The notes: generated from the sequence alone by a model not told the origin. A stretch of DNA of 64,000 nucleotides from Pandoraea iniqua (GCF_902459685.1 NZ_CABPSF010000004.1:186001-250000), one strand, 5' to 3'; positions 19,584 to 28,800 are shown, counted from the stretch's first letter. Numbers and translations are program-made.

Positions 19584-20318
19584 TTACAGGTAGAACATCT
19601 TCTCGCTCGTCTCGGTCTCGGGCTCGATGTGTCCGTCGTAAAAGTCGAACACGGCCTTGAGAATCTCGTCGGGATCATCGATGACCTGCACCAGATCGAG
19701 ATCCTTCTCGCCGATCAGTCCCATCGGCAGCATCGTCGAGCGCACCCAGTCGAGCAACCCTTTCCAGAACTCCGTGCCGACCAAAATCACCGGCACGTGG
19801 CGCGATTTCTGCGTCTGGATGAGCGTGAGCACTTCGGACAACTCGTCAAGCGTGCCAAAGCCGCCCGGCATGATGATGAAGGCGTCCGAGTTCTTCACGA
19901 ACGTCACTTTACGCGTGAAGAAGTGCCGGAAACGCAGCGAGATGTCCTGATACTGATTGCCCTTCTGTTCGTGCGGCAGCTCGATATTCAGGCCCACCGT
20001 CGGCGAGGCACCGCCGTGCGCCCCCTTGTTGGCCGCTTCCATGATGCCGGGGCCGCCGCCGGAGATCACCGCAAAGCCGCTGTCGGAGAACTTCCGGGCG
20101 ATGGTCATCGTCTGTTTGTAGAACGGCGACTTGGGTTTGATGCGCGCGCTGCCGTAGATGCTCACGGCCGGCCGGATCTCGGACAGGTACTCGGTCGCCT
20201 CAATGAACTCTGCCATAATCGTGAACATCTGCCACGACGCGCGCGCCTTCTTGGCTGTGGCGCGCTCATGGTCTGCCAGCATGCGCAGACTCGGTATCAC
20301 TTTTCTTCTCTTGGTCAT
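19584..20318 (-). CDS. LOG family protein (TIGR00730 Rossmann fold)
   Basis: Cytoplasmic protein of 244 residues in the LOG (lonely guy) family. The nucleotide-binding signature GGGPGIMEAANKGA and the PGGFGTLDEL motif are both intact; these residues form the active site of phosphoribohydrolases that release the base from AMP-type nucleotides and cytokinin ribotides. This longer form with an N-terminal helix resembles the proteobacterial TIGR00730 group (PpnN-like core). ATG 20318 abuts the polA ATG back to back. A TTG 15 bases upstream is a less likely start. No ribosome site is visible for either. Confidence 0.88.
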   Translation of the reverse strand: MTKRRKVIPSLRMLADHERATAKKARASWQMFTIMAEFIEATEYLSEIRPAVSIYGSARIKPKSPFYKQTMTIARKFSDSGFAVISGGGPGIMEAANKGAHGGASPTVGLNIELPHEQKGNQYQDISLRFRHFFTRKVTFVKNSDAFIIMPGGFGTLDELSEVLTLIQTQKSRHVPVILVGTEFWKGLLDWVRSTMLPMGLIGEKDLDLVQVIDDPDEILKAVFDFYDGHIEPETETSEKMFYL

Positions 20319-23057
20319 ATGTCGGAACAGCAAAGTCTGGAAGGTAAGACGCTCTTATTGGTCGATGGTTCGAGTTATCTTTATCGAGCCTATCACGCCC
20401 TGCCGGATTTGCGCGGCCCCAATGGCGAGCCCACGGGCGCGCTCCACGGCATCGTCAACATGCTGCGTCGCATGCGTAAAGATGTACATGCAGAGTATAG
20501 CGCCTGCGTTTTCGACGCCAAGGGCAAGACGTTTCGCGACGACTGGTACCCCGAGTACAAGGCGAACCGTCCGTCGATGCCCGACGACCTGCGCGTGCAG
20601 ATCGAACCGATTCACGAAGCGGTGCGTGCCATGGGCTGGCCGCTGCTCATGATCGACGGCGTGGAAGCCGATGACGTGATCGGCACACTGGCCAAACGCG
20701 CCTCCGAGCTTGGCATGCGCGTGGTCGTGTCGACTGGCGACAAGGATCTCGCGCAGTTGGTGAACGATCGCGTCACGCTCGTGAACACGATGACGAACGA
20801 GACGCTCGACGCCCCGGCGGTCGAAGCCAAGTTCGGCGTGCCGCCCGCGCGCATCGTCGACTACCTGACGCTGGTCGGCGATACCGTCGATAACGTGCCG
20901 GGTGTCGACAAGTGCGGCCCGAAAACGGCCGTGAAGTGGCTCACGCAATACGGCGACCTCGACAATCTGGTGGCGAACGCGGCGGAAGTGAAGGGCGCTG
21001 TCGGCGAGAACCTGCGCCGCGCGCTCGACTGGCTGCCGATGGGCCGCAAACTCGTGACCGTCGCTCTCGATTGCGATCTCACGCCGCAAGTGACTTCCAT
21101 CGAAGCCAGCTTGCAAACCCAGCCGGAAGACACGGCAACGCTGCGCGATTTCTTCGCACGCCATGGTTTCAAGACGCTGCTGCGCGAGGCCGAGGCAGCC
21201 GTCGCCGTGAAGGCCGGCGAGGACGCCCCCGCGCCTCAGGCCGACACCCTTGAGCGCCACTACGAAGCGGTGCTCACGTGGGAACAGTTCGACGCGTGGA
21301 TGAAGATCATCGAAGCTGCCGAACTCACTGCGTTCGATACGGAGACCACGTCGCTCGACGCCATGCAGGCGCAGTTGGTGGGCCTGTCGTTCTCGACCGA
21401 GCCGGGCCGTGCCGCCTATATTCCCGTCGCTCACCGCGCACCGGGCGAAGTCGAACAACTGCCGCGCGACGAAGTGCTCGCGCGCCTCAAGGGCTGGCTC
21501 GAAGATCCTGCCCACAAGAAGGTCGGGCAGAACCTCAAGTACGACGCCCATGTGCTCGAAAACTACGGCATCCATCTGAATGGGATTGCGCACGACACGT
21601 TGCTCGAATCGTACGTGCTGGAATCGCACCGCAGCCACGATATGGATAGCCTCGCGTCGCGCCATCTGGGTGTGACGACGATCAAGTACGAAGACGTGTG
21701 CGGCAAGGGCGCGAAGCAGATCGGCTTCGACGAAGTCAGCGTGGAGCAGGCAACGCAGTATGCCGCCGAAGACGCCGACATCACCCTGCGTTTGCACCGC
21801 GCCTTGTACCCGGATCTGGCGCGCGAATCGACGCTTGAATTCGTCTACGCCGATATCGAAATGCCGACCGCACGCGTGCTGCAACGCATCGAGCGCAACG
21901 GCGTGCTGGTGGATACGGCACGGCTCGCGGCACAGAGCGACGAAATCGGTCGACGACTGGTCACGCTTGAAGCCGAGGCCTACGCGCTGGCCGGCCAGAC
22001 GTTCAATCTGAATTCGCCCAAGCAGATCGCCGACATCTTCTTCACGCAACTGCAACTGCCTGTCGTCAAGAAGACCGCCAGCGGCGCGCCGTCGACCGAC
22101 GAAGAGGTTTTGCAGAAGCTCGCCGAAGACTATCCGCTGCCGAAGGTGCTGCTGGAAAACCGCGGCCTCGCCAAGCTCAAGTCGACTTACACCGACAAGC
22201 TGCCGAAGATGGTGAACCCGAACACTGGGCGCGTGCATACGAACTACGCGCAGGCGGTGGCCATCACCGGACGTCTTGCGTCGAACGATCCGAATTTGCA
22301 GAACATTCCGGTGCGCACGGCCGAGGGGCGCCGTATTCGCGAGGCGTTCATTGCGCCGCCGGGCAGCCAACTGGTGTCGGCAGACTATTCGCAGATCGAG
22401 TTGCGCATCATGGCGCATATCTCGGGCGACGAGAGCCTGCTGCGCGCATTCGCCAATGGCGAGGACATCCACCGTGCTACGGCGGCCGAAATCTTCGCGG
22501 TGACGCCGCTCGAAGTGTCGTCGGAGCAGCGCCGCTACGCCAAGGTGATCAATTTCGGCCTGATCTATGGGATGAGCGCGTTCGGTCTGGCGGCCAACCT
22601 CGGTATCGAGCGCGACGCGGCCAAGCAATACATCGACCGCTATTTCATGCGCTATCCGGGTGTGGCGCGCTACATGGACGAGACGCGTAAGAGCGCCAAG
22701 GCGCGCGGTTTTGTCGAGACGGTATTCGGCCGCCGCTTGTGGCTGCCGGATATCAACGGCGGCAACGGGCCGCGCCGTCAGGCGGCCGAGCGGGCGGCCA
22801 TTAACGCGCCGATGCAAGGCACGGCCGCCGATCTGATCAAGCTGTCGATGATTGCCGTGCAGCGCTGGCTCGACGACAGCGGTTTGCAGACGCGTCAGAT
22901 CATGCAGGTGCACGATGAACTGGTGCTCGAAGTGCCCGACCACGAACTGGCAGAAGTCAAAAAGCGCTTGCCGGAGCTGATGTGCGGCGTGGCGAAGCTG
23001 CGTGTGCCGCTGGTGGCCGAGGTGGGCGTGGGTGAGAACTGGGAACAGGCGCACTGA
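20319..23057 (+). CDS. polA: DNA polymerase I
   Basis: Repair and Okazaki-fragment polymerase of 912 residues (E. coli 928). The N-terminal 5'-3' exonuclease covers about residues 1-300. The proofreading 3'-5' exonuclease appears active: FDTET near residue 340, NLKYDAHVLENY, and YAAEDAD. The polymerase domain has motif A (SADYSQIELRIMAH), motif B (RRYAKVINFGLIYG) and motif C (QVHDELVLEV, near residue 865). ATG 20319 gives the family start (MSEQQSLEGKTLLLVDGSSY); the open frame runs far upstream but is antisense to the LOG gene there. No ribosome site precedes the start, which suggests a leaderless or unusual initiation. Confidence 0.97.
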   Translation: MSEQQSLEGKTLLLVDGSSYLYRAYHALPDLRGPNGEPTGALHGIVNMLRRMRKDVHAEYSACVFDAKGKTFRDDWYPEYKANRPSMPDDLRVQIEPIHEAVRAMGWPLLMIDGVEADDVIGTLAKRASELGMRVVVSTGDKDLAQLVNDRVTLVNTMTNETLDAPAVEAKFGVPPARIVDYLTLVGDTVDNVPGVDKCGPKTAVKWLTQYGDLDNLVANAAEVKGAVGENLRRALDWLPMGRKLVTVALDCDLTPQVTSIEASLQTQPEDTATLRDFFARHGFKTLLREAEAAVAVKAGEDAPAPQADTLERHYEAVLTWEQFDAWMKIIEAAELTAFDTETTSLDAMQAQLVGLSFSTEPGRAAYIPVAHRAPGEVEQLPRDEVLARLKGWLEDPAHKKVGQNLKYDAHVLENYGIHLNGIAHDTLLESYVLESHRSHDMDSLASRHLGVTTIKYEDVCGKGAKQIGFDEVSVEQATQYAAEDADITLRLHRALYPDLARESTLEFVYADIEMPTARVLQRIERNGVLVDTARLAAQSDEIGRRLVTLEAEAYALAGQTFNLNSPKQIADIFFTQLQLPVVKKTASGAPSTDEEVLQKLAEDYPLPKVLLENRGLAKLKSTYTDKLPKMVNPNTGRVHTNYAQAVAITGRLASNDPNLQNIPVRTAEGRRIREAFIAPPGSQLVSADYSQIELRIMAHISGDESLLRAFANGEDIHRATAAEIFAVTPLEVSSEQRRYAKVINFGLIYGMSAFGLAANLGIERDAAKQYIDRYFMRYPGVARYMDETRKSAKARGFVETVFGRRLWLPDINGGNGPRRQAAERAAINAPMQGTAADLIKLSMIAVQRWLDDSGLQTRQIMQVHDELVLEVPDHELAEVKKRLPELMCGVAKLRVPLVAEVGVGENWEQAH

Positions 23058-23120
23058 TTTTCTGAATCAGTTTTAAGCGGCTTTTGAATCGGTTTTACAT
23101 GGCGTTTGAAGGCGTTTGTA

Positions 23121-23139
23121 TGGGCTCAACATGAGCCCA
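23121..23139. repeat. 7-bp inverted repeat in polA-ndh gap
   Basis: Perfect stem TGGGCTC/GAGCCCA with loop AACAT. No T-run follows, so it is not a standard terminator. The 235-base gap is otherwise featureless apart from a low-complexity T/G-rich stretch just after polA. Confidence 0.45.
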
Positions 23140-23292
23140 GCAATGGGCCGGTAGGGGTTTGCAACGGTTGCGCAATAGCGGAAATAGGGATTGAGCCATA
23201 CCCTATGACCGCACTCTGCGGTAAGGTGATCGCTATTGCCGGGCGGACAAGTGCCGACCGGCCGGACGGTTTTCCAAGCACGGGGAGTTATC

Positions 23293-24726
23293 GTGAGTGT
23301 GCATCGTATTGTGGTGGTCGGCGGTGGTGCCGGCGGTCTGGAGCTTGTTACCCGGTTGGGCGACAAGTACGGGCGTGGCAAGGACGTTCAGATTACGTTG
23401 GTCGATCGTTCGATGTCGCACATTTGGAAACCCCTGCTGCATGAAGTCGCAGCCGGCGTGATGGACACGGCGACGCATCAGCTCTCGTACGTTGCGCAAG
23501 CCAACTGGCATCACTTCGAATTCGCTGCCGGCGAGATGATTGGTCTCGATCGCGCGGCGAAAACGATCCGGCTCGCTGCGCTCCCGGCAGCGGCCGACGA
23601 AGGGGAGGGCGATTTGCTGCCCGAGCGGACGCTGCCCTACGACACGCTGGTGCTCGCCATCGGCAGCACGACCAACTTCTTTGGCGTGAAGGGCGCGCAG
23701 GAAAACACCATCGCACTCGATACCGTCGAACAGGCGGAGCGCTTCCGCCGTCGCTTGATGGCGGCCTGCGTGCGTGCTCAGAATGCGGCGCAGGCGCCGG
23801 TGGCTGCCGAGTCTGCCGCGTCTGTGGTGGTTACGCCGCCTGCCGATGCGGTGTCGCCAGAGGCGGCTGCGGGGGCGTTGTTGAGTACGCCGGTGACTGC
23901 GAGCAATACCATCAGCGCCGAGGATCGCCGCAAGGTCAATCTGGTGATCGTTGGCGCGGGTGCGACGGGCGTGGAGCTGTCGGCGGAACTGCGCAACACC
24001 GCTGAAGTGTTGCGCTCGTACGGTCTGAAGCTCGACCCGCGCAAGGACGTGCGCATCACGATCATCGAATCGAGTCCGCGCATTCTCAAGGCGTTGCCGG
24101 AGCGGGTGTCGAGCGCAGTGGCCGGCCTGCTCGGCAAGCTCGATGTCGACATTCTGTGTGGCGATTCGGTCGCGGAAGTGCGCCCGAACGAGGTGACGAC
24201 CACGGCGGGCAAAGTGTTGCCGGCCGATATCACCGTGTGGTCGGCGGGCATTACGGCACCCGCCGTGCTTGGCACGCTGGGGCTCGCAGTCAACCGCCTG
24301 AATCAGATCGAAGTGCAGCCGACGCTGCAAAGCGTGACCGATCCGGACATCTTCGCGTTTGGCGACTGCGCCAGCTGCGCGTGGCCCGATCACGGGTTCG
24401 TCCCGCCGCGCGCGCAGGCTGCTCACCAGCAGGCGAGCTTTCTGGTCAAGGCGATCGACGCGCGCTTGAAGGGGCAGACCCTGCCGACGTTCACCTACCG
24501 TGACTTCGGTTCGCTCGTCTCGCTGGGCAAGTTCAGCGCGGTGGGCAACCTGATGGGCGGGCTCATCGGCGGCAGCATGTTCATCGAGGGCCTGTTCGCG
24601 CGGGTGATGTACACGTCGCTCTATCGCATGCACGTGGCGGCGCTGCACGGCGTGTGGCGCATGATGCTCGACACCGTGGCAAACCGCCTGCGTCGATCGA
24701 CCGTGCCGCGCGTGAAACTCCACTAA
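23293..24726 (+). CDS. ndh: Type II NADH dehydrogenase (NDH-2)
   Basis: Membrane-associated flavoprotein of 477 residues that passes electrons from NADH to quinone without pumping protons. Two Rossmann motifs are present: FAD-binding VVGGGAGGLELVTRLG at the N-terminus and NADH-binding VIVGAGATGVELSAEL in the middle. FAFGDCA marks the second FAD contact. The C-terminal segment (GGLIGGSMFIEGLFARVMY) is amphipathic or hydrophobic, as expected for membrane docking. Start GTG 23293 has GGGGAG five bases upstream; an earlier in-frame ATG would disrupt the conserved start. A roughly 50-residue Ala/Pro-rich insert before the second Rossmann motif is longer than usual. Confidence 0.92.
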   Translation: MSVHRIVVVGGGAGGLELVTRLGDKYGRGKDVQITLVDRSMSHIWKPLLHEVAAGVMDTATHQLSYVAQANWHHFEFAAGEMIGLDRAAKTIRLAALPAAADEGEGDLLPERTLPYDTLVLAIGSTTNFFGVKGAQENTIALDTVEQAERFRRRLMAACVRAQNAAQAPVAAESAASVVVTPPADAVSPEAAAGALLSTPVTASNTISAEDRRKVNLVIVGAGATGVELSAELRNTAEVLRSYGLKLDPRKDVRITIIESSPRILKALPERVSSAVAGLLGKLDVDILCGDSVAEVRPNEVTTTAGKVLPADITVWSAGITAPAVLGTLGLAVNRLNQIEVQPTLQSVTDPDIFAFGDCASCAWPDHGFVPPRAQAAHQQASFLVKAIDARLKGQTLPTFTYRDFGSLVSLGKFSAVGNLMGGLIGGSMFIEGLFARVMYTSLYRMHVAALHGVWRMMLDTVANRLRRSTVPRVKLH

Positions 24727-24940
24727 CGTTGTTCAACATGGCGGATGCGGCAGATGCGGCCTTGTCTGGCCGTATCGTCGCCGCGGCCTCGCCAGATTCG
24801 GATCAAAATTCAGACACTTCCGAGTGCTGGCGGGGTTCTCTCCGAGTGCAAGTTCTGCACGCTTTCTAGTAATATCCGAACGTACTGTCGCGCCCGGAAT
24901 CAGTGGCGCGTAGCGACGGTTCAGGACTGCTCGGGTCCGT

Positions 24941-24980
24941 TCCGTCGTTTTTCTTCGTTTCCCCTCGTTTTCCTCCGTTT
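24941..24980 (+). repeat. Four 10-bp pyrimidine-rich repeats ending CGTTT
   Basis: Four consecutive 10-base units each end in CGTTT, with pyrimidine-rich variable halves. They lie 34-73 bases before the start of the dienelactone hydrolase-like gene, probably in its promoter or leader. Confidence 0.7.
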
Positions 24981-25013
24981 CCATTACCTACGGCTCTTCT
25001 CGTGGAGTGCGAC

Positions 25014-25889
25014 ATGTCGCAAGCAGATCTGGATAGTCTCGTGCCCGAAGTGGCGCCCCGTAACCGGCGCGATTTTCTGAAGACGGCCGTCGGGTCGGCA
25101 TTCGCACTGGCGGTGCTGCCGGTGGCGGCTGAAACCATTACCACCGACACGCAAGGGCTCGACGCGGGCGAGGTCATGCTGGACGTGCCCGGCATCAAGA
25201 TGCCGGTGTACTACGCCAAGCCGGCGGGCAAGACGCATCTGCCGACGATCATCGTGGTCTCGGAGATCTTCGGGGTGCATCAGCACATTGCCGACATCTG
25301 CCGCCGCTTTGCCAAGCTGGGCTACCTCGCACTGGCCCCGGAATTGTTCGCGCGCGCCGGCGATCCGCAATCGCTGGGCACCATCGCCGAAATCCAGTCG
25401 CAGATCGTCTCTAAGACGCCTGATCAGCAAGTGCTGACCGACATCGACGCCACGGTGAAGTGGGCGATGGCCAATGGCGGCGACGAGAAGCGTCTGGGGA
25501 TTACGGGCTTCTGCTGGGGCGGCCGTATTACTTGGTTGTACGACGCCTACAACCCGAACGTGAAAGCCGCTGTCGCGTGGTACGGGCGTATCGTGGGCGA
25601 ACCGAGCGCCAGCTTTCCGCGCAACCCGATCGACATTGCCGGCCAGCTTCATGCGCCGCTGCTCGGCATGTACGGCGGCAAGGACACCGGCATTCCGGTG
25701 GCCAGCGTCGAACAGGCGCGTGCGGCCCTTGCTAAGGGCAACGCGGCATCGAAGGCCTCGGAACTGGTGGTGTTCCCGAACTCGGGCCACGCGTTCTTCG
25801 CCGACTACCGTGCCAGCTATGTGGAAGCCGATGCCAAGGCAGGTTGGGCCAAGGCGCTGGAATGGTTCCGTAAGCATGGCGTAGCCTGA
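25014..25889 (+). CDS. Tat-exported dienelactone hydrolase family protein
   Basis: Alpha/beta-hydrolase of 291 residues with the dienelactone hydrolase triad: C167 (GFCWGG), D224 (GGKDTG) and H259 (NSGHAF). The cysteine nucleophile is typical of carboxymethylenebutenolidase. Unusually, the protein begins with a twin-arginine signal (RR at 18-19 in NRRDFLK, then a hydrophobic segment ending near AAE at residue 40), so export to the periplasm is predicted. ATG 25014 has TGGAG six bases upstream. It is probably a single gene; the ZIP gene follows 142 bases later. The substrate is unknown. Confidence 0.88.
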   Translation: MSQADLDSLVPEVAPRNRRDFLKTAVGSAFALAVLPVAAETITTDTQGLDAGEVMLDVPGIKMPVYYAKPAGKTHLPTIIVVSEIFGVHQHIADICRRFAKLGYLALAPELFARAGDPQSLGTIAEIQSQIVSKTPDQQVLTDIDATVKWAMANGGDEKRLGITGFCWGGRITWLYDAYNPNVKAAVAWYGRIVGEPSASFPRNPIDIAGQLHAPLLGMYGGKDTGIPVASVEQARAALAKGNAASKASELVVFPNSGHAFFADYRASYVEADAKAGWAKALEWFRKHGVA

Positions 25890-26031
25890 TCCGCCTGCGC
25901 ATCGGGCGACATCCGGCCACACCGTGCACCATGCATCGGGCGGGGCAAGCCATCGGGGCGCGTAGCGACGATGGTTTGCCTGCCAGCGGAAAAGCTGGTT
26001 AAATCGCCGGCTTGCCTGCGGGAGAACCACC

Positions 26032-26895
26032 ATCGACGCCACGCTTGTTTTCATTTTCATCGCCACGCTTGCCTCGGGCGTGCTGAGTCTCGCCGGTGCG
26101 GCCTCGCTCTCGCTGGGCCTGCTGTCGCGGCTTATCGACAAGATGGTCAGCTTCTCGGCGGGTGTATTACTCGGCACGGCGTTGCTGCATCTGCTGCCGG
26201 AGAGTCTGGAGTCGCACGTCGATGCGCACGTCATCACGCGCTGGCTGCTCGGCGGTCTGCTTGGCTTCTTCTTGCTGGAGAAACTGGCGCTGCTGCGTCA
26301 CAGCCATCATCACGAGGGCGACGGGCATCATCACGAGCACGGCCACGACGCGCATGAGGCCGGCAAAGGTGGCTGGATGATCCTTGTGGGCAGTGCGATC
26401 CACAATTTCGCCGATGGCGTGGTGATCGCGGCGGCGTTTCTGACCGATCCGCGGCTGGGCGTGGCCGCCACCGTGTCGATCACGGTGCATGAGGTGGCAC
26501 ACAAGCTGGGCGATTTCATGGTGCTGCTCAACGCGGGGTTCAAACGTCGCAAGGCGCTCGTGCTCACGTTGGCGTCGAGCCTGACGGCATTGGCGGGCGG
26601 CGTGCTCGGCTACTTCATGCTCGACCGCTTGCAGAGCCTGATTCCGTACTTGCTGGCCTTGGCGGCAAGCAGCTTCATCTACATCGCCGTATCGGACCTG
26701 ATGCCGCAGATGCAACGCCGCACTTCGCCACGGGACGCTCTGCCGCAGATCCTGCTGATCGCTGTCGGGCTTGCGTTGGTGGTCTGGCTGAACGGTCACG
26801 ACCATGAGCATGGTCACGGGCATGATCACGACGGCGGTGGCAGTGCGCTGGCATTGGTCGGCGGGCACGATGCCGGGAAGTCGGCGGGGCAGTAG
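26032..26895 (+). CDS. ZIP-family metal transporter (probable AUC start)
   Basis: Inner-membrane divalent-metal (Zn2+, Fe2+) transporter, 287 residues from the proposed start. Signature segments HNFADGVVIAAAF and HEVAHKLGDF hold the metal-site histidines. Two His-rich stretches lie in the middle loop (about 95-115) and near the C-terminus. The first membrane helix is encoded by 26035-26095, yet the only in-frame ATG/GTG/TTG is a GTG at 26080, inside that helix. Upstream, GGGAGA (26020-26025) lies seven bases before ATC 26032, and the frame holds no ATG, GTG, TTG or CTG back to a stop at 25963. AUC initiation is therefore proposed; the conservative alternative is GTG 26080. Confidence 0.85.
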   Translation: MDATLVFIFIATLASGVLSLAGAASLSLGLLSRLIDKMVSFSAGVLLGTALLHLLPESLESHVDAHVITRWLLGGLLGFFLLEKLALLRHSHHHEGDGHHHEHGHDAHEAGKGGWMILVGSAIHNFADGVVIAAAFLTDPRLGVAATVSITVHEVAHKLGDFMVLLNAGFKRRKALVLTLASSLTALAGGVLGYFMLDRLQSLIPYLLALAASSFIYIAVSDLMPQMQRRTSPRDALPQILLIAVGLALVVWLNGHDHEHGHGHDHDGGGSALALVGGHDAGKSAGQ

Positions 26896-26932
26896 TCGAA
26901 TGATCCTTTCGCGGCGCCGGTGTGCCGCAAAG

Positions 26933-26963
26933 TAAAAAGAGCATCCCGAGGGATGCTCTTTTC
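26933..26963. terminator. Bidirectional terminator between ZIP and sulfurtransferase genes
   Basis: Long hairpin AAAAGAGCATCCC/GGGATGCTCTTTT with a very small loop and flanking A and T runs. It can serve both convergent genes. Confidence 0.88.
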
Positions 26964-27008
26964 ATTCATACGTTCAGCAAGGCCGAACCGGTATCGACAT
27001 CACCCGGC

Positions 27009-27893
27009 TCAGGGTTGCGCGCCTGTCGATACGGGGCGGCGCTTATCGGCGCACCACTCGCTCCACGATCCCGGATACAGGCTGGCGCCGTGCAGACCGG
27101 CGACTTCCATCGCGAGCAAGTTATGGCAGGCAGTCACACCTGAGCCGCACTGCGAAATCACGCGCTCGGGCTGGCGGTCCTTGCCGATGACCTGAATGAA
27201 TTCCTCACGCAGGGTCGCGGCAGACTTGAACCGGCCGTCCGCGCCAAGGTTGTCTTTGAAGAATCGATTCGCCGCGCCCGGGATATGTCCGCCGATCGGA
27301 TCGATCGTTTCGTTCTCGCCGCGATAACGATCCGGTGCGCGGGCATCGATCACCAGACGCTCATGCGAGCTGAGGTTGCGCTCGATCGCGGCCGCGTCAG
27401 CGGTCGTGGCCAATGGCTCACCCGGCGTGAAGTCGCCTTCGGGCGGGGCTTCAGGCGGGGCAGCGTCGAGCTTGAAGCCAGCGCTTTCCCATGCTTGCAA
27501 ACCGCCATCGAGCACGGCCACCGACTCGTGCCCCAGCCAACGCAGCAGCCACCACAGGCGGGCGGCGTACATGCCGCCCTGTGCGTCATACGCCACGACC
27601 TGCTGACCCTTCGACAGGCCGCACGCGGCCAGATGGCGTATCAGCGTGTCGCGATCGGGTAAGGGGTGACGGCCGTTCTTGCCCGTCGGCTTTCCGGACA
27701 GGTCACGCTCGAGATGCGCGTAAAAGGCACCGAAGATATGTCCCTCGACGTAAGCGGCTTCACCGGCCGCCGGATTGGCGAGATCGAAGCGGCAATCGAA
27801 GATGATCACGGGGGCGCCGCCACCGGCGGCCGTTTGCATCAGTGCGTCAAGATTTTGCGGGCTGATGAGCGTGGTGAAGTGGGTGTGAACCAT
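27009..27893 (-). CDS. sseA: 3-mercaptopyruvate/thiosulfate sulfurtransferase
   Basis: Tandem rhodanese protein of 294 residues. The catalytic cysteine is C249 in the loop CGSGVTA; this sequence is typical of 3-mercaptopyruvate sulfurtransferases, while true rhodaneses have CRxGx[RT]. The N-terminal rhodanese repeat is inactive (no cysteine at the matching loop, YDAQGG). The role is likely transfer of sulfur from mercaptopyruvate to thiol acceptors or cyanide. ATG 27893 has GGAG six bases upstream. It lies 52 bases after an EamA gene on the same strand, so the two may form an operon. Confidence 0.9.
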   Translation of the reverse strand: MVHTHFTTLISPQNLDALMQTAAGGGAPVIIFDCRFDLANPAAGEAAYVEGHIFGAFYAHLERDLSGKPTGKNGRHPLPDRDTLIRHLAACGLSKGQQVVAYDAQGGMYAARLWWLLRWLGHESVAVLDGGLQAWESAGFKLDAAPPEAPPEGDFTPGEPLATTADAAAIERNLSSHERLVIDARAPDRYRGENETIDPIGGHIPGAANRFFKDNLGADGRFKSAATLREEFIQVIGKDRQPERVISQCGSGVTACHNLLAMEVAGLHGASLYPGSWSEWCADKRRPVSTGAQP

Positions 27894-27945
27894 GACGTCT
27901 CCGCAGGCGGGCGTGGGGGAAGGCGGGCGAAGCCGCGACGGCCAC

Positions 27946-28800
27946 TCAGGAAGTGGTCGTGGGCCGGCGCAGGGCGGTCATGCCACTCGCCACGATGAGC
28001 AGCATGCCGATCCAGCCAGCCAGCGCGGGCCAATCGTCCCAGACAAGCATGCTGATCAGTGTAGCGAAGATTACGCCGGAATATTGCAGATTCGCGGTGA
28101 CCAGTGTATTGCCGAGGCTGAACGCCCGTGTGAGTGCGGTTTGTGCAATGAGTGCGGCGATGCCGATGGCCAGCATCAGGCCGGTGCCGCGCCAAGTCAG
28201 CGGGTGCAAGCCTTCGATGGCCACCCAGCCCAACCCCAGCAGGACGCCCCCGGCAGAGAAGTAAAAGACGATGCGCCAGTCCGGTTCGCCGGCCGCGCCT
28301 AAATCCTTCACCTGCATATAGGCGATGGCGGAGAACATGCCGGAGATCACACCGGCGCCCCCGCCGCCCCATGCCTGACTGTCGACCGTGGGCTGCAACA
28401 ACAGCGCGACGCCGACAAACCCCGCAAAGATGGCCGCCACCAGCCGGAAATCGGTGCGCAGGCTGCCGCGCATGGCCGCCGTCGCCATCACGATCAGCGA
28501 GATCCAGATCGGCGACATGTAGTTGAGCGTCATGGCCGTCGAGAGCGGCAACTGGGTGAGCGAGTAGAACCAGAGCCCGAGCGAGATTACGCCGGCGGTA
28601 CTGCGTTTGACGTGGGAGCCGAAGTGGCGCGTGCGGATCGTCTGGCCGCGCATCCCTGCAATCACCAGCAGCACGATGACGCCGATCAGGCTGCGGTAAA
28701 GGACGATTTCGCCGGTGTTGTATTCGTTTGCCGCCAGCTTGATGCAGAGCCCCATCAACGTGAACATGAAGGCGGAGACCAACATCCAGAGCGATTGCAT
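27946..28800 (-). CDS. EamA/DMT family exporter
   Basis: Ten-helix inner-membrane protein of the drug/metabolite transporter superfamily, 284 residues, made of two repeated EamA halves. ATG 28800 (MQSLWMLVSAFMFTLMG) places the first helix directly at the N-terminus; a TTG 27 bases upstream is less likely. No ribosome site is visible. The substrate is not predictable; family members export amino acids, nucleosides or other metabolites. It is upstream of the sulfurtransferase gene on the same strand. Confidence 0.87.
   Translation of the reverse strand: MQSLWMLVSAFMFTLMGLCIKLAANEYNTGEIVLYRSLIGVIVLLVIAGMRGQTIRTRHFGSHVKRSTAGVISLGLWFYSLTQLPLSTAMTLNYMSPIWISLIVMATAAMRGSLRTDFRLVAAIFAGFVGVALLLQPTVDSQAWGGGGAGVISGMFSAIAYMQVKDLGAAGEPDWRIVFYFSAGGVLLGLGWVAIEGLHPLTWRGTGLMLAIGIAALIAQTALTRAFSLGNTLVTANLQYSGVIFATLISMLVWDDWPALAGWIGMLLIVASGMTALRRPTTTS

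Noticed and set aside
23121-23139. Hairpin after polA as a terminator
   Set aside because: The 7-bp stem is perfect but is followed by GCAATGGG rather than a T-run.
26080-26082. GTG 26080 as the natural ZIP start
   Set aside because: It removes most of the first membrane helix and has no ribosome site, while one exists upstream of ATC 26032; kept only as the conservative alternative.
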